Notes: a model not told the origin generated them from the sequence alone. 64,000 nucleotides of DNA from SXTU01 sp964496695 (GCA_964496695.1 CAZCBE010000007.1:50785-114784); one strand, 5' to 3'; counted from the first letter of the stretch, positions 55,428 through 64,000 are shown. A program made the numbers and translations.

Positions 55428-57011
55428 TCACTGCTTCTTCGCCTTGCCCGGCGCTGCCTTCGGGGTTTTCACGATCTGCACCGGCACCGCGTTCGGCTGC
55501 GGCGTGCCCGCCGTGCTGCGGCCATCCGCCACGTATTTCTCCAGCAGCTTCGTGAGGTTCGCCACCACCTCGGGATGCTTGTCCTGCACGTTGGTCTGCT
55601 CCCCGGGATCTGAGTCGAAGTTGAAAAGCTGAACAGCGGGGAGATCGGCGGCTTTTGGGGTGCCGGGCTTCGGCTCGCTCCAGCCGCCGGAATCGCGGCA
55701 GAGTTCGAGCTTCCAGTTGCCCGCGCGGATCGCAAAGGAGCCGTTGATCGAGTGATGGACCACGGCGCGGCGCAGCGGGAAGTGCTGTTCCTGGCCCAGC
55801 AACGCGGGCAGGAAGCTCACGCTGTCCTCGCCCGCATTCGCGGGAAGTTCCACGCCGATGATGTCGGCCACCGTGGCCATGAAGTCCGTGAGGCAGAGGA
55901 GCTGCTGGGACAGCGTTTTGGCCTGCAAGCGTGCCGGCCAGCGCACGAGGAACGGGACACGATGTCCGCCGTCGAAGATGTCCGCCTTGTGGCCGCGAAA
56001 ATCGTAGCTGGGGTTGTGCCCTTTGGCGAGCAGGGCCGGAAAGTCGGCCTGCGGCGAGCAGCCGTTGTCGCTGGTGACGATGACCAACGTGTTCTGCACG
56101 AGCCCTTGCTGTTCCAGTTCCGCCAGGACCTGCCCGATCGCGTGATCCGTCTGCATGACGAAGTCCGCGTAAGGGTTCAGGCCGCTCTTGCCCTGCCATT
56201 CCTCGGTGGGTGCGATGGGCGTGTGTGGCGACGGCAGCGGCAGGTAGAGGAAAAACGGCTTGCCCGCCTTCGCATCGGCCGCGCGGGACTTCACGTAGGC
56301 GACGGCCTTCGCCGTGAGCGTGGGGAGCACGTCCTCGGCCTCGAAGTCCGGCGCGGCGGGACCGGTGCGCGAGGCCCCGGGCTTGCCGCTCATCATCGCG
56401 AACTTCTTCTCCACGGTCGGCAGCTTGGTCACGCGGTCATTCTCGATGAACGTGTAGGGCACCATGTCGAGCGACGCGCTGATGCCGAAGTAGTAATCGA
56501 AGCCGACCGCGTTCGGTCCGTTTTTGATCGGCTGCGCGTAGTCCACATTGTTCACCTGGGCCGGGGACTCGATGTTCAGTTCGGCCACGTCCTTGCCCTC
56601 CTTCTTCACCCAGTCCATGCCCAGATGCCACTTGCCGATGGCGGCGGTGTGGTAGCCATTGTCCTTGAGCAACTGCGCTACCGTGAGCCGGCCCGGCTCG
56701 ATCAGGCGCGGGCTGAGGCCGCCGAGCACGCCGGACTGGAGCTTCGAGCGCCAGTTGTAACGGCCCGTCATGATGCCGTAGCGCGTGGGCGAGCAGACGG
56801 ACGAACTGGAGTGAACGTCTGTGAAGATCATCCCGCCCGCCGCGAGCTTGTCCAGGTGGGGAGTCGCGATCTTGCCCGTTGGATTCAGGCACCTCACATC
56901 GCCATAGCCCAGGTCATCGCAGAGGACATAGATGATGTTGGGCTTGGCCGGAGCAGCGGCTGCCGTCGCCACGAAAAGAGCCAGCACGGCCAGGGACAAA
57001 AGGCGTTTCAT
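55428..57011 (-). CDS. Secreted sulfatase (formylglycine type)
   Basis: 527 aa from the ATG at 57011, which directly precedes the signal peptide (RLLSLAVLALFVATAAAAPA). PNIIYVLCDDLGYGD gives the metal-binding Asp pair (D32, D33), and SSSVCSPTRYGIMTGR is the sulfatase signature with C73 to be converted to formylglycine. Later TSDNGCSPQADF and KADIFDGGHRVPFLVRWP complete the metal and substrate site. It resembles arylsulfatase A/GalNAc-6-sulfatase types, suggesting hydrolysis of sulfated polysaccharides. A Lys-rich C-terminal tail is present. No maturase is in the window. Confidence 0.93.
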   Translation of the reverse strand: MKRLLSLAVLALFVATAAAAPAKPNIIYVLCDDLGYGDVRCLNPTGKIATPHLDKLAAGGMIFTDVHSSSSVCSPTRYGIMTGRYNWRSKLQSGVLGGLSPRLIEPGRLTVAQLLKDNGYHTAAIGKWHLGMDWVKKEGKDVAELNIESPAQVNNVDYAQPIKNGPNAVGFDYYFGISASLDMVPYTFIENDRVTKLPTVEKKFAMMSGKPGASRTGPAAPDFEAEDVLPTLTAKAVAYVKSRAADAKAGKPFFLYLPLPSPHTPIAPTEEWQGKSGLNPYADFVMQTDHAIGQVLAELEQQGLVQNTLVIVTSDNGCSPQADFPALLAKGHNPSYDFRGHKADIFDGGHRVPFLVRWPARLQAKTLSQQLLCLTDFMATVADIIGVELPANAGEDSVSFLPALLGQEQHFPLRRAVVHHSINGSFAIRAGNWKLELCRDSGGWSEPKPGTPKAADLPAVQLFNFDSDPGEQTNVQDKHPEVVANLTKLLEKYVADGRSTAGTPQPNAVPVQIVKTPKAAPGKAKKQ

Positions 57012-57098
57012 AGCCGGCAGTGTAGCGGGGAAGTCCGACGGTGCAATGAGTGAAGGGGACACTCCTGTCCCCTTTGTCTGGGCGAAGACCGGCCTCCC

Positions 57099-57196
57099 GG
57101 CGCGCGGCATTTATGCCGCTTCAGCGTGCGCCACACTTTGGCACGAATCGCGCCGTGTCGTGTTCGGACGGTGAAGCGGCATAAATGCCGCGCGCC
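57099..57196. repeat. Element with perfect 25-bp inverted repeats (GCGGCATTTATGCCGC family)
   Basis: 57099-57123 (GGCGCGCGGCATTTATGCCG...) and 57172-57196 are exact complements, each with an internal palindrome GCGGCAT...ATGCCGC. It lies in the 519-base gap 57012-57530. Confidence 0.9.
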
Positions 57197-57258
57197 ACGA
57201 GACCGTGGCTTCGCGCACACCAGAGGCGGACGTGATGTTCACCGTCTCCGAGGGCGCG

Positions 57259-57388
57259 GAGCGTCTGGAGTGCGGCGTGTTTCACCGCCGCTTTTGGTTG
57301 GGCGCAACGTTAGGTCTGCGAGTTTGCCAACGCCCAATGCACGGAGAACAGCGGTGCTGAAAGACACCGCACTCCAGACGCTGGCGCG
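57259..57388. repeat. Composite inverted-repeat element (GCGTCTGGAGTGCGG family), copy 2
   Basis: Arms 57259-57295 and 57350-57388. The whole is the reverse complement of 54867-54992, with homology continuing to about 57475 (ACTGGGATGCGCCCC). Confidence 0.85.
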
Positions 57389-57530
57389 ACTGCCACCGGC
57401 TCGGGTTGCCGCGAACGAAAAACGCTCTGGAGCGGCATCGTTGGGCGCGAGAAACTGGGATGCGCCCCGGCAGGCAGCCAGTCAGATAAATCTGTCTGAC
57501 CCCATCTTTCTGACCGCTTCTTGACGTGCC

Positions 57531-60500
57531 CTACCCCAGCGCCTCGATCGCCGCCTTCGTCTGCGCCAGCTTCGCCTGCCAGTCGGTGAGCCGCTGCTTG
57601 TGCTCTTCCAGCACGGCGGCCGGCACCTTCTGCGCGAAGCTCGGATTGCCCAGCTTCTGCTCCACCTTCTCGATCTCAGACTGGACCTTCGCGAGATCCT
57701 TGGTCAGGCGCGTGCGCTCGGCCTCCACGTCGATCAATCCGTCGAGCGGCAGATACAGTTCACCGAGCTTCGTCAGCGCGGTGGGCGTGCCCTTCTTCGG
57801 AGCGTAATTGGGATCAAGGTCGAGCGACTCCGCGCTGAGCAGCAGGCGCAGCACCTCGGCTTCGCCGGGCGCGAGATTGCCCGCCGGCTTCAGCGTGAAC
57901 TTGCCCTTCTTGCCCGCGCCGATGTTGAACTGCGTCTTGAGGTTGCGGCCTTGTGTGACCAGCTCGAACTTCGCGTTCGCAAATGTCTCCACGGTGTCAT
58001 CCAGGCCCCAGGCTTCCTTCTCCTCGTCGGAGAGCGGCTTGGGCCAGCGGGCGAACATGATGGTCTTGCCGCCCTGATCCTCCGGCATGTCCGCCGAGTA
58101 ACCCATCCCATGCCACAACTCCTCAGTGATGAACGGCAGCAGCGGGTGGAACATCCGCAGCAGGTGCGAGAGGACGAAGTCAATGACGGCGACTTTGTTC
58201 GCGCGGAGGGCGGGGGAGGTTGAAGAGTTGAAGGGTTGAAGGGTTGAAGGGTCGGGCGCTTCGCCACTCTTCAACTCTTCACTTTTCAACCCTTCAACCG
58301 GCCGCAAGGCGGCCTTGCTTGCCTCCACATACCAGTCGCAATACTCGCTCCAGAAGAAGCGGTAGAGCGACTGCACGGCGGTGGCGAAGTTGTAGCCCGT
58401 GAGCGCGTCGCTCACCTCGCGGATGGCGAGGTCAAGGCGGAGGAGTATCCACCGGTCGTCGCTGGAGAGCAGCGCGGCGTTGATCTCGCCCTGCACCTCG
58501 CCGCCCTGCATCTGCCGGAAACGGCAGGCGTTCCAGAGCTTGTTGCAGAAGTTGCGGCCCAGCTCCACGTCCTTCTCGTCGAAGAGCACGTCCTGGCCCA
58601 GCGGCGCGCTGCGCATCGTGCCGAAGCGGAGGGCGTCGGCACCGTATTTGGCGATGAGTTCGAGCGGGTCGGGCGAATTGCCGAGCGTCTTCGACATCTT
58701 GCGGCCCTGCTTGTCGCGGATGATGCCGGTAAAATAGACATTCTTGAACGGCAGGTCGCCCATGTATTCGTAGCCCGCCATGATCATCCGGGCGACCCAG
58801 AAGAAGATGATGTCCGGTCCGGTGACGAGGTCTGTGGTCGGGTAAAACGCCTTGAGCGTGGGCGTCCGCTCCGGCCAGCCCATCGTGCCGAACGGCCAGA
58901 GCCAGGAGCTGAACCAGGTGTCGAGCACGTCGGGGTCTTGGGTGAATGAAGCCTCTTTCTCAAGCCACCTACCCGCATCTTCGTCCAGGTCTCCAACCAA
59001 TCGGACTTCGTATTCGTCCGCCTGGTTTGTTCCAATGCCTTCAGAGAAGTCGCCCCACGGGATCTCTTTCCCGGTAGCGCAATGCAAGATACGAAAATCG
59101 AAGTGATTGGGGTCAGCAAATCCAAATGCCGTTGTGGCAGGTTGAAAAATGCGTTCCGGGATTCCCTTGATGCTCCACACCGGCACGCGATGCCCCCACC
59201 AAAGCTGGCGGCTGATGCACCAGTCCTGAATGTTCGTCAGCCAGTGGTCATACACCTTCGCCCAGCGGTCGGGATGGAACCGCATCTTCTCTTGGCTGGG
59301 TGGCACGGGCCACTGGCCCGTGCCGGTCGGCGACCCGCCGACCGGAATGGCGGTCGCGCTCGGTTTGCCAAGAGCGCTTCCTTCCAATGGGGACGCCACA
59401 CCCGTTCCGCCCGGCGAGTCGCCGGGCGGCACAGGCTGGTAGCCTGTGCTACCCGCCACACACGCCTTGGACACCTCCACGCTCGGATACTTGAGGAACC
59501 ACTGCTCGCTCAAACGCGGCTCGATGGGCACATCCGCGCGCTGGCTGAAGCCCACATTGTTTTCGTAAGGCTTCTCCTCCACGAGCACGCCCAGCTCCGT
59601 GAGTTTCTCCACCGCCACCTTGCGCGCCTTGAAGCGCTCCAGGCCCTTCAAGTCTATGCCGGCCAGATCGTTCATCGTGCCGTCCGCGTGCATGATGTCC
59701 ACGAGCGGCAGCTTGTGGCGCTGGCCGATCTCAAAGTCCGCCTTGTCGTGCGCGGGTGTCACCTTGAGCACGCCGGTGCCGAACTCGAAGTCCACATGCT
59801 CATCGCCGATGATGGGGATGAGCTTCTGCTCGCGCGGCAGTTCGGCCGGCAGCGGCCGCACGATGTGCTTCCCGATGAGATGCGCGTAACGCGGGTCCTT
59901 CGGGTTCACCGCCACCGCCGTATCGCCGGGGATGGTCTCGGGCCGCGTGGTGGCGATGGTGAGCCAGACACGACCCTCTGAATCCGTAACCGGGCCGTTG
60001 GGTCGAGCCGCCCCCTCACCCTTGCCCTCTCCCCCGGTGGGGGCGAGGGGATTCGCTGCGGGCGAGGGCGGCGCACTTTTTCCTCCCTCGCCCCCATCGG
60101 GGGAGAGGGCCGGGGTGAGGGGGCTTCGGACGCCTTTGACGGGCGAGCCATCTGCCTCCACCGCCTCCACCTTGAAGTGATACATGAAGCCCTTCTGCGG
60201 CTTCATTTCCACTTCCTCATCGGACAGCGCGGTCTGCGTGGCCGGGCACCAGTTCACCATGCGCTTGCCGCGATAGATGAGGCCCTTCTTGTAGAGGTCC
60301 ACGAACACGCGCTGCACGTTGCGCGCGTAGTCCGGGTCCATCGTGAAGCGCTCGCGCGTCCAGTCGCACGAGCAGCCGAGCTTCTTAAGCTGCTGGATGA
60401 TGATGCCGCCGTGCTTTTCCTTCCACGTCCACACGCGCTTGATGAACTCCTCGCGGCCGATCTCCTGCTTGGACTTCTTCTCGTCCTTGCGGATCTGCTT

Positions 60501-60791
60501 GGCCACCATGCCCTCCGTAGCGATGCCCGCGTGGTCCGTGCCGGGCAGCCAGAGCACTTCCTTCCCGTTCATGCGCGCCTTGCGCGAGAGGATGTCCTGG
60601 ATGGTGTTGTTGAGCACATGCCCCATGTGCAGCATGCCCGTGACGTTCGGCGGCGGGATGACGATGGAGTAGGCCGGGCGGGTCTCGGACACGCGCGCGG
60701 GATCAGCGGTGAAGCAACCCTGCTTCACCCAGAATTCATACCACCGGTCCTCCACGGACTGCGGCTCGTAGGCTTTAGGAATTTCAGTCAT
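57531..60791 (-). CDS. valS: Valyl-tRNA synthetase with three repeat-derived inserts
   Basis: 1086 aa, about 120-150 longer than usual. Class I motifs are PPNVTGMLHMGHVLNN (HIGH, about residues 50-65) and GRKMSKTLGN (KMSKS, K698). QDPDVLDTWFSSWLWPF and the C-terminal coiled coil (ERTRLTKDLAKVQSEIEKVE) are typical of ValS. Three segments are encoded by palindromic elements: residues about 224-261 (in the editing-domain approach), 446-498 and 831-858. Between them the normal sequence is intact, so the enzyme is presumably functional; as the only valS seen, it must be if there is no second copy. ATG at 60791 gives the standard MTEIPKAYEP start. Confidence 0.96.
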   Translation of the reverse strand: MTEIPKAYEPQSVEDRWYEFWVKQGCFTADPARVSETRPAYSIVIPPPNVTGMLHMGHVLNNTIQDILSRKARMNGKEVLWLPGTDHAGIATEGMVAKQIRKDEKKSKQEIGREEFIKRVWTWKEKHGGIIIQQLKKLGCSCDWTRERFTMDPDYARNVQRVFVDLYKKGLIYRGKRMVNWCPATQTALSDEEVEMKPQKGFMYHFKVEAVEADGSPVKGVRSPLTPALSPDGGEGGKSAPPSPAANPLAPTGGEGKGEGAARPNGPVTDSEGRVWLTIATTRPETIPGDTAVAVNPKDPRYAHLIGKHIVRPLPAELPREQKLIPIIGDEHVDFEFGTGVLKVTPAHDKADFEIGQRHKLPLVDIMHADGTMNDLAGIDLKGLERFKARKVAVEKLTELGVLVEEKPYENNVGFSQRADVPIEPRLSEQWFLKYPSVEVSKACVAGSTGYQPVPPGDSPGGTGVASPLEGSALGKPSATAIPVGGSPTGTGQWPVPPSQEKMRFHPDRWAKVYDHWLTNIQDWCISRQLWWGHRVPVWSIKGIPERIFQPATTAFGFADPNHFDFRILHCATGKEIPWGDFSEGIGTNQADEYEVRLVGDLDEDAGRWLEKEASFTQDPDVLDTWFSSWLWPFGTMGWPERTPTLKAFYPTTDLVTGPDIIFFWVARMIMAGYEYMGDLPFKNVYFTGIIRDKQGRKMSKTLGNSPDPLELIAKYGADALRFGTMRSAPLGQDVLFDEKDVELGRNFCNKLWNACRFRQMQGGEVQGEINAALLSSDDRWILLRLDLAIREVSDALTGYNFATAVQSLYRFFWSEYCDWYVEASKAALRPVEGLKSEELKSGEAPDPSTLQPFNSSTSPALRANKVAVIDFVLSHLLRMFHPLLPFITEELWHGMGYSADMPEDQGGKTIMFARWPKPLSDEEKEAWGLDDTVETFANAKFELVTQGRNLKTQFNIGAGKKGKFTLKPAGNLAPGEAEVLRLLLSAESLDLDPNYAPKKGTPTALTKLGELYLPLDGLIDVEAERTRLTKDLAKVQSEIEKVEQKLGNPSFAQKVPAAVLEEHKQRLTDWQAKLAQTKAAIEALG
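58218..58299. repeat. Inverted-repeat element inside valS (GTTGAAGGGTTGAA family)
   Basis: GGTTGAAGAGTTGAAGGGTT on the left pairs with TTTTCAACCCTTCAACC on the right. It is read in frame as LKSEELKSGEAPDPSTLQPF-type sequence in the anticodon-binding region. Confidence 0.85.
59298..59454. repeat. Inverted-repeat element inside valS (GGGTGGCACGGGCCACTGG family)
   Basis: Left arm 59298-59343 holds hairpins CACGGGCCACTGGCCCGTG and GGTCGGCGACCCGCCGACC; right arm 59407-59454 holds CGCCCGGCGAGTCGCCGGGCG and ACAGGCTGGTAGCCTGTG. It is translated as a Pro/Gly/Thr-rich loop. Confidence 0.88.
60011..60122. repeat. Inverted-repeat element inside valS (CCTCACCCCGGCCCTCTCCC family)
   Basis: Arms 60011-60050 and 60082-60122 match the elements at 1512-1654 and 62716-62854. 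It is read in frame as SPLTPALSPDGGEGGK...LAPTGGEGKGEG-type sequence. Confidence 0.9.
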
Positions 60792-60796
60792 GGGAA

Positions 60797-60883
60797 AACC
60801 ACTAATGAACCCGAATAGACACTAATGGGAGACAAGCAAGACACGCCTTTTCATTCGTGTTGATTCGTGTCCATTCGTGGTTA
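60797..60883. repeat. Inverted-repeat element upstream of valS (AACCACTAATG family)
   Basis: AACCACTAATGAACCCGAAT (60797 on) pairs with TTGATTCGTGTCCATTCGTGGTT (to 60883). It fills the 94-base gap between the citramalate synthase and valS genes and is related to 13212-13311. Confidence 0.8.
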
Positions 60884-60885
60884 AA

Positions 60886-62448
60886 TCACTTCTTCAGCAG
60901 CGCATACTCCATGCTGTCCACCAGCGCCTGGAGGCTCGCTTCGATGATGTTTGCGCTCACGCCCACGGTGCCCCACTCGCGCTTGCCGTCGGTGGAGGTG
61001 ATGAGCACGCGGGTCTTTGCGCCGGTGCCAGCCACGCCGTCCAGGATGCGCACCTTATAGTCGGTGAGCGTCACCTGCTTGAGCTGCGGGAAGGACTTCG
61101 CCAACGCCCGGCGGAGCGCGCCGTCCAGCGCGTTCACGGGGCCGTCGCCCTCGGCGACTTCGTGGTGAACTTCCTTGCCCACGCGCACTTTCACCGTGGC
61201 CTCGTTCGTCGAGGTCTTGCCGTTGCCGCGCATCGAGACGTGGTAATCGTCCACGGTGAAGAGCAGTTCCGGATTGTGATCCAGGATGCCGCGGATGAGC
61301 AGCGCAAGTGAAGCCTCGGCGGCTTCGAACTCGAAGCCGCTGTGCTCCAGTTCCTTCACGCGGTCGAGGATCTGCTTCGACTCCGGTGCGTCGTCCGCCA
61401 GCTTGAAGCCGAGGTCGCGCGCCTTGAGCAGGATGTTGCTGCGGCCCGAGAGGTCGCTCACGAGGATGTTTCGCTCGTTGCCCACCAGCGCCGGGTCAAT
61501 GTGCTCGTAGCTCGCGGCGAGCTTCTGCACCGCGTTGACATGCGTGCCGCCCTTGTGCGCAAACGCCGCCGAGCCGACCCACGGCTGGCGCGGGCTGTGC
61601 CGAAGATTCGCGATCTCGTCCACGAACTGCGACAACTCCTTGAGTTTGCGCAGCGACGCGGCGGGCAGACACGCCTTGCCCAGCTTGAGTTGCAGGCAGG
61701 GGATGACGCTCGTCATATTGCAGTTGCCCGTGCGTTCGCCGTAGCCGTTCACCGTGGCCTGCACATGGCACGCGCCCGCCTCCACCGACGCCAGCGCGTT
61801 CGCCACACCGAGGCCGATGTCATCGTGCGTGTGGATGCCCACGCGGCAGTTGAGCCGGCCGATGGCGACCTTGGTGATGGCCGAAACTTCACTCGGCAGG
61901 CATCCGCCGTTCGTGTCGCACAGCACCACCATGTCCGCACCCGCCTGCTCGGCGGCCTGCCAGGTGGCGAGGGCGTATTCGGGATCAAGCTTGTAGCCGT
62001 CGAAGCAATGCTCGGCGTCGTAGATGACGAATTTCCCGTGGTCCTTCAGGTAGCGCACGGTGTCGCCGATCATGCCGAGGTTTTCGTCTGGCGTGCAGCG
62101 CAGGACTTCCTCCACATGCAGCATGGAGGTCTTGCCGTAGATGGTCACCACGGGCGTCTCCGCCTCGATGAGCAGGCGCACCTGGCCGTCACTCTCGACC
62201 GGCGTGGCCTTCTTCCGCGTGGAGCCGAAGGCCGCGAGCTTCGCGTGCTTGAACTTGCGCCGCTTGGCCTGCGCGAAGAACTCGATGTCCTTCGGGTTGC
62301 TGCCCGGCCAGCCGCCCTCGATGTAATGAATCCCAAAGGCGTCAATGCGCTCGGCGATGCGGAGCTTGTCCGCGACCGAGAAGTTGACGCCTTCACCCTG
62401 CGAGCCATCTCGGAGGGTCGTATCGTAGAGTTCGACTGCTGGTTTCAT
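60886..62448 (-). CDS. cimA: (R)-citramalate synthase
   Basis: 520 aa from the ATG at 62448 (a TTG lies one codon upstream). The N-terminal HMGL-like TIM barrel has VELYDTTLRDGSQGEGVNFS, GGWPGSNPKDIEFF (typical of CimA rather than LeuA), VLCDTNGGCLPSEV and HTHDDIGLGVANALASVEAG; the HxH pair binds the metal. The C-terminal third is the LeuA-type allosteric dimer domain (VKVRVGKEVHHEVAEGDGPVNALDGALRRAL). It condenses acetyl-CoA with pyruvate to citramalate, opening a threonine-independent route to isoleucine. Confidence 0.92.
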   Translation of the reverse strand: MKPAVELYDTTLRDGSQGEGVNFSVADKLRIAERIDAFGIHYIEGGWPGSNPKDIEFFAQAKRRKFKHAKLAAFGSTRKKATPVESDGQVRLLIEAETPVVTIYGKTSMLHVEEVLRCTPDENLGMIGDTVRYLKDHGKFVIYDAEHCFDGYKLDPEYALATWQAAEQAGADMVVLCDTNGGCLPSEVSAITKVAIGRLNCRVGIHTHDDIGLGVANALASVEAGACHVQATVNGYGERTGNCNMTSVIPCLQLKLGKACLPAASLRKLKELSQFVDEIANLRHSPRQPWVGSAAFAHKGGTHVNAVQKLAASYEHIDPALVGNERNILVSDLSGRSNILLKARDLGFKLADDAPESKQILDRVKELEHSGFEFEAAEASLALLIRGILDHNPELLFTVDDYHVSMRGNGKTSTNEATVKVRVGKEVHHEVAEGDGPVNALDGALRRALAKSFPQLKQVTLTDYKVRILDGVAGTGAKTRVLITSTDGKREWGTVGVSANIIEASLQALVDSMEYALLKK

Positions 62449-62715
62449 CAAATCCCCGCCGTGGCGGGAACGTGATTTCTACGGGAATGCAAGGGCCGTG
62501 GCAAATCCCAAAAGGAGCTGTGGGAAGTAAACGACTGCCCGCTGCCATGCAGCACGGGGAGTGTCGGCTGCCGAGCCGGCTCAAGTGGTGCTGAGCCGGA
62601 AACAGGCAACCGGCCGAAATGTTCGGCGCACAATTCCAGCCGCCCTTTGAACCAACGCGCTATACCAAGTGGGGATGAAATCCGATAGGGTGCGGTTCGG
62701 TCATCGAACGCACCC

Positions 62716-62854
62716 TTTCCCCTCACCCCGGCCCTCTCCCCCGAGGAGAGGGGGGCAGTCAGCCAGCCACGGAGCAAGGTCGGCGCGCGGCTTCACCGGA
62801 CGCGGACTGCGTTGCTCCCTCTCCCCAAGGGAGAGGGCCGGGGTGAGGGGGAAA
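62716..62854. repeat. Composite inverted-repeat element in intergenic region 62449-63094
   Basis: It begins TTTCCCCTCACCCCGGCCCT and ends with the complement; the 139 bases match the in-gene copies at 1512-1654 (centre included) and 60011-60122 (arms). No gene is seen in this 646-base gap. Confidence 0.92.
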
Positions 62855-62911
62855 CGCGCGCACAAACACCACGCCCAATTCTACCAGCCTATGAGCTTGG
62901 AGCACTCCCCT

Positions 62912-63029
62912 TCAACGCAGCGACGCAAAGTGGCGCGGAGACCAGGCCCTGCGAAGGCCACCAAAAGGTGAACGCAAACGACTTGGTCCCACTCTGCGTT
63001 TCTCCGCATGCTTTGCGTCTCTGCGTTAA
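62912..63029. repeat. Inverted-repeat element (AACGCAGCGACGCAAAG family)
   Basis: TCAACGCAGCGACGCAAAGT (62912 on) pairs with CATGCTTTGCGTCTCTGCGTT (to 63029), leaving a centre of about 60 bases. It lies just downstream of the RNA methyltransferase stop codon. Confidence 0.85.
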
Positions 63030-63094
63030 AGTGAAAGCCACATACAACTGCATCGTTCCGAATCAGCCGGTTTGGCAGCCGGTGCTCCGCCCGT

Positions 63095-63910
63095 TCACCC
63101 CCGTCCCCGTTGCCGGGCCGCCTCGTAGAGAAACACCGCCGCGGCCGCGCCGACGTTGAGCGAGTCCACGCCGTTGGACATCGGCACCAGCACCGCCTCG
63201 TCGCAGGCCGCCAGCACCTTGCGGGAGACGCCGTGGCCTTCGTGACCGAAGACCAGGCAGCAGTCGCCGCGCAAGTCCGCCTGCGCCAGCGTGCGCCGGT
63301 CGGTGTGCAGGTGCGCCGCCACGCAGCGCACGCCGGCGAGCCGCAGATTTTGCAGCGTGGTGGCGAGCGAGTCCGTGTCCACCACGGTGAGATCGTAGAT
63401 CGTCCCCATGGACGCCCGCACTGCGCGGCGCAGCCACGGGCTGCTGCACGTCTCGCCCACCAGCAACGCCTGCCCGCCGAAGGCCGCGCAGTTCCGCACG
63501 AGACCACCCAGATTCTCCGCGTTGCCCAGACCATCCACGGCCACGAAGAGGCGGGGCGAGGGGTTGCGGTTCAACGCATCGGCCAGGGTCGCGGCGGGCG
63601 GGATGCGTCCGATGGCCAGCAACCCCTGATACATCGGGTAGCCCACGAGCTTCTCCAGCTCGGCCTTGGGCGCGACGAACGCATGGATCTCCTCGGTGCG
63701 CGGGGCGAGCCACGGCTGGAGCTTCTCCAGCCACGGCTCATGCACGAGCAAGGACACGACCCCCAAGTCGCTCTTGAGGAGCCGCCGGACCACCTTCTCG
63801 CCTTCAGCCACGAAGATGCCCTGCTGCCGGTGCGTCTCCTGCAGCCGCATGGTGAGGTAAGGCTGCAGCGCCGGGTGGTCGAGGGTGGTGATGGGATGGA
63901 CGTGAACCAT
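63095..63910 (-). CDS. TrmH/SpoU-family RNA 2'-O-methyltransferase
   Basis: 271 aa. An N-terminal RNA-binding substrate domain (GIFVAEGEKVVRRLLKSDLG) precedes the SPOUT knot domain with motif 1 VDGLGNAENLGGLVRNCAAFG, motif 2 LVFGHEGHGVS and motif 3 VPMSNGVDSLNVGAAAAVFLYE. These mark the TrmH class that methylates ribose in rRNA or tRNA using SAM. The exact RNA target cannot be told from sequence. It starts MVHVHPITTLDHPAL; upstream context is cut off by the window end. Confidence 0.92.
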   Translation of the reverse strand: MVHVHPITTLDHPALQPYLTMRLQETHRQQGIFVAEGEKVVRRLLKSDLGVVSLLVHEPWLEKLQPWLAPRTEEIHAFVAPKAELEKLVGYPMYQGLLAIGRIPPAATLADALNRNPSPRLFVAVDGLGNAENLGGLVRNCAAFGGQALLVGETCSSPWLRRAVRASMGTIYDLTVVDTDSLATTLQNLRLAGVRCVAAHLHTDRRTLAQADLRGDCCLVFGHEGHGVSRKVLAACDEAVLVPMSNGVDSLNVGAAAAVFLYEAARQRGRG

Positions 63911-64000
63911 GGTGAGTTAGCTACGGGCAGAACTTACGGCGGGCGGCCTCGCGACGAATGTCGAGGCTCGCCCCTGAGCACGGCGCGCTGCCTTCTCCCT

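Overview
The window is GC-rich bacterial DNA, almost certainly from the Verrucomicrobiota (a Pedosphaera/Limisphaerales-like soil or aquatic lineage). The evidence is family content: giant secreted proteins built from cadherin/VCBS-like repeats, RCC1 and Asp-box propellers and dockerin-like ends; a 'PVC-type' sorbosone-dehydrogenase-like propeller protein; a sulfatase; a YHYH protein; a GldA/GldF/GldG/DUF4340 cluster; and very many palindromic intergenic elements. One 100-N scaffold gap lies at 38384-38483. I saw no tRNA, rRNA, CRISPR array, IS transposase or phage gene.

Layout. 0.1-5.5 kb: a fused MbnP-MbnH-like copper/di-heme protein, a YHYH protein and a membrane Ser/Thr kinase, all on +. 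5.8-8.6 kb: a lipoprotein and a carboxypeptidase-regulatory-like surface protein on -. 9.4-11 kb: a CehA/McbA-like metallohydrolase. 11.4-16.5 kb: an ABC ATPase, permease, GldG-like protein and DUF4340 protein. 16.8-40.3 kb: a NarL/FixJ-type response regulator followed by two giant paralogous secreted proteins (4607 aa and about 2800 aa). 40.4-43.2 kb: a LOG-family protein (-) and a PPi-type phosphofructokinase (+). 43.3-49.4 kb: a tight - strand operon of TonB-dependent receptor, YfiR-like protein, CHASE8-like hybrid kinase and Cys-tailed response regulator. 49.9-63.9 kb: a propeller/HEAT protein, a methyltransferase, xylulokinase, a 67-aa protein, a sulfatase, ValS, citramalate synthase and a SpoU-family RNA methyltransferase.

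Two themes stand out. (1) About 25 composite inverted-repeat elements from roughly 18 sequence families fill nearly every gap over 100 bp, and four sit in frame inside genes: one in the MbnH-like peroxidase and three in valS. Some families occur as inverted pairs flanking gene blocks. (2) The two giant proteins share a duplicated N-terminal domain I do not recognise, propeller cassettes inserted at repeat boundaries, a cohesin-like/dockerin-like/cohesin-like C-terminus, and a conserved upstream motif (CAGGAATACnCCTAG, then TTGGCG-N16-TAGTGT). A NarL-family regulator is encoded immediately upstream of the first. The set looks like a regulated cell-surface or extracellular matrix system.

Nothing convincing is seen in 63911-64000. 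The first 150 bases may hold the 3' end of a gene that runs off the window.
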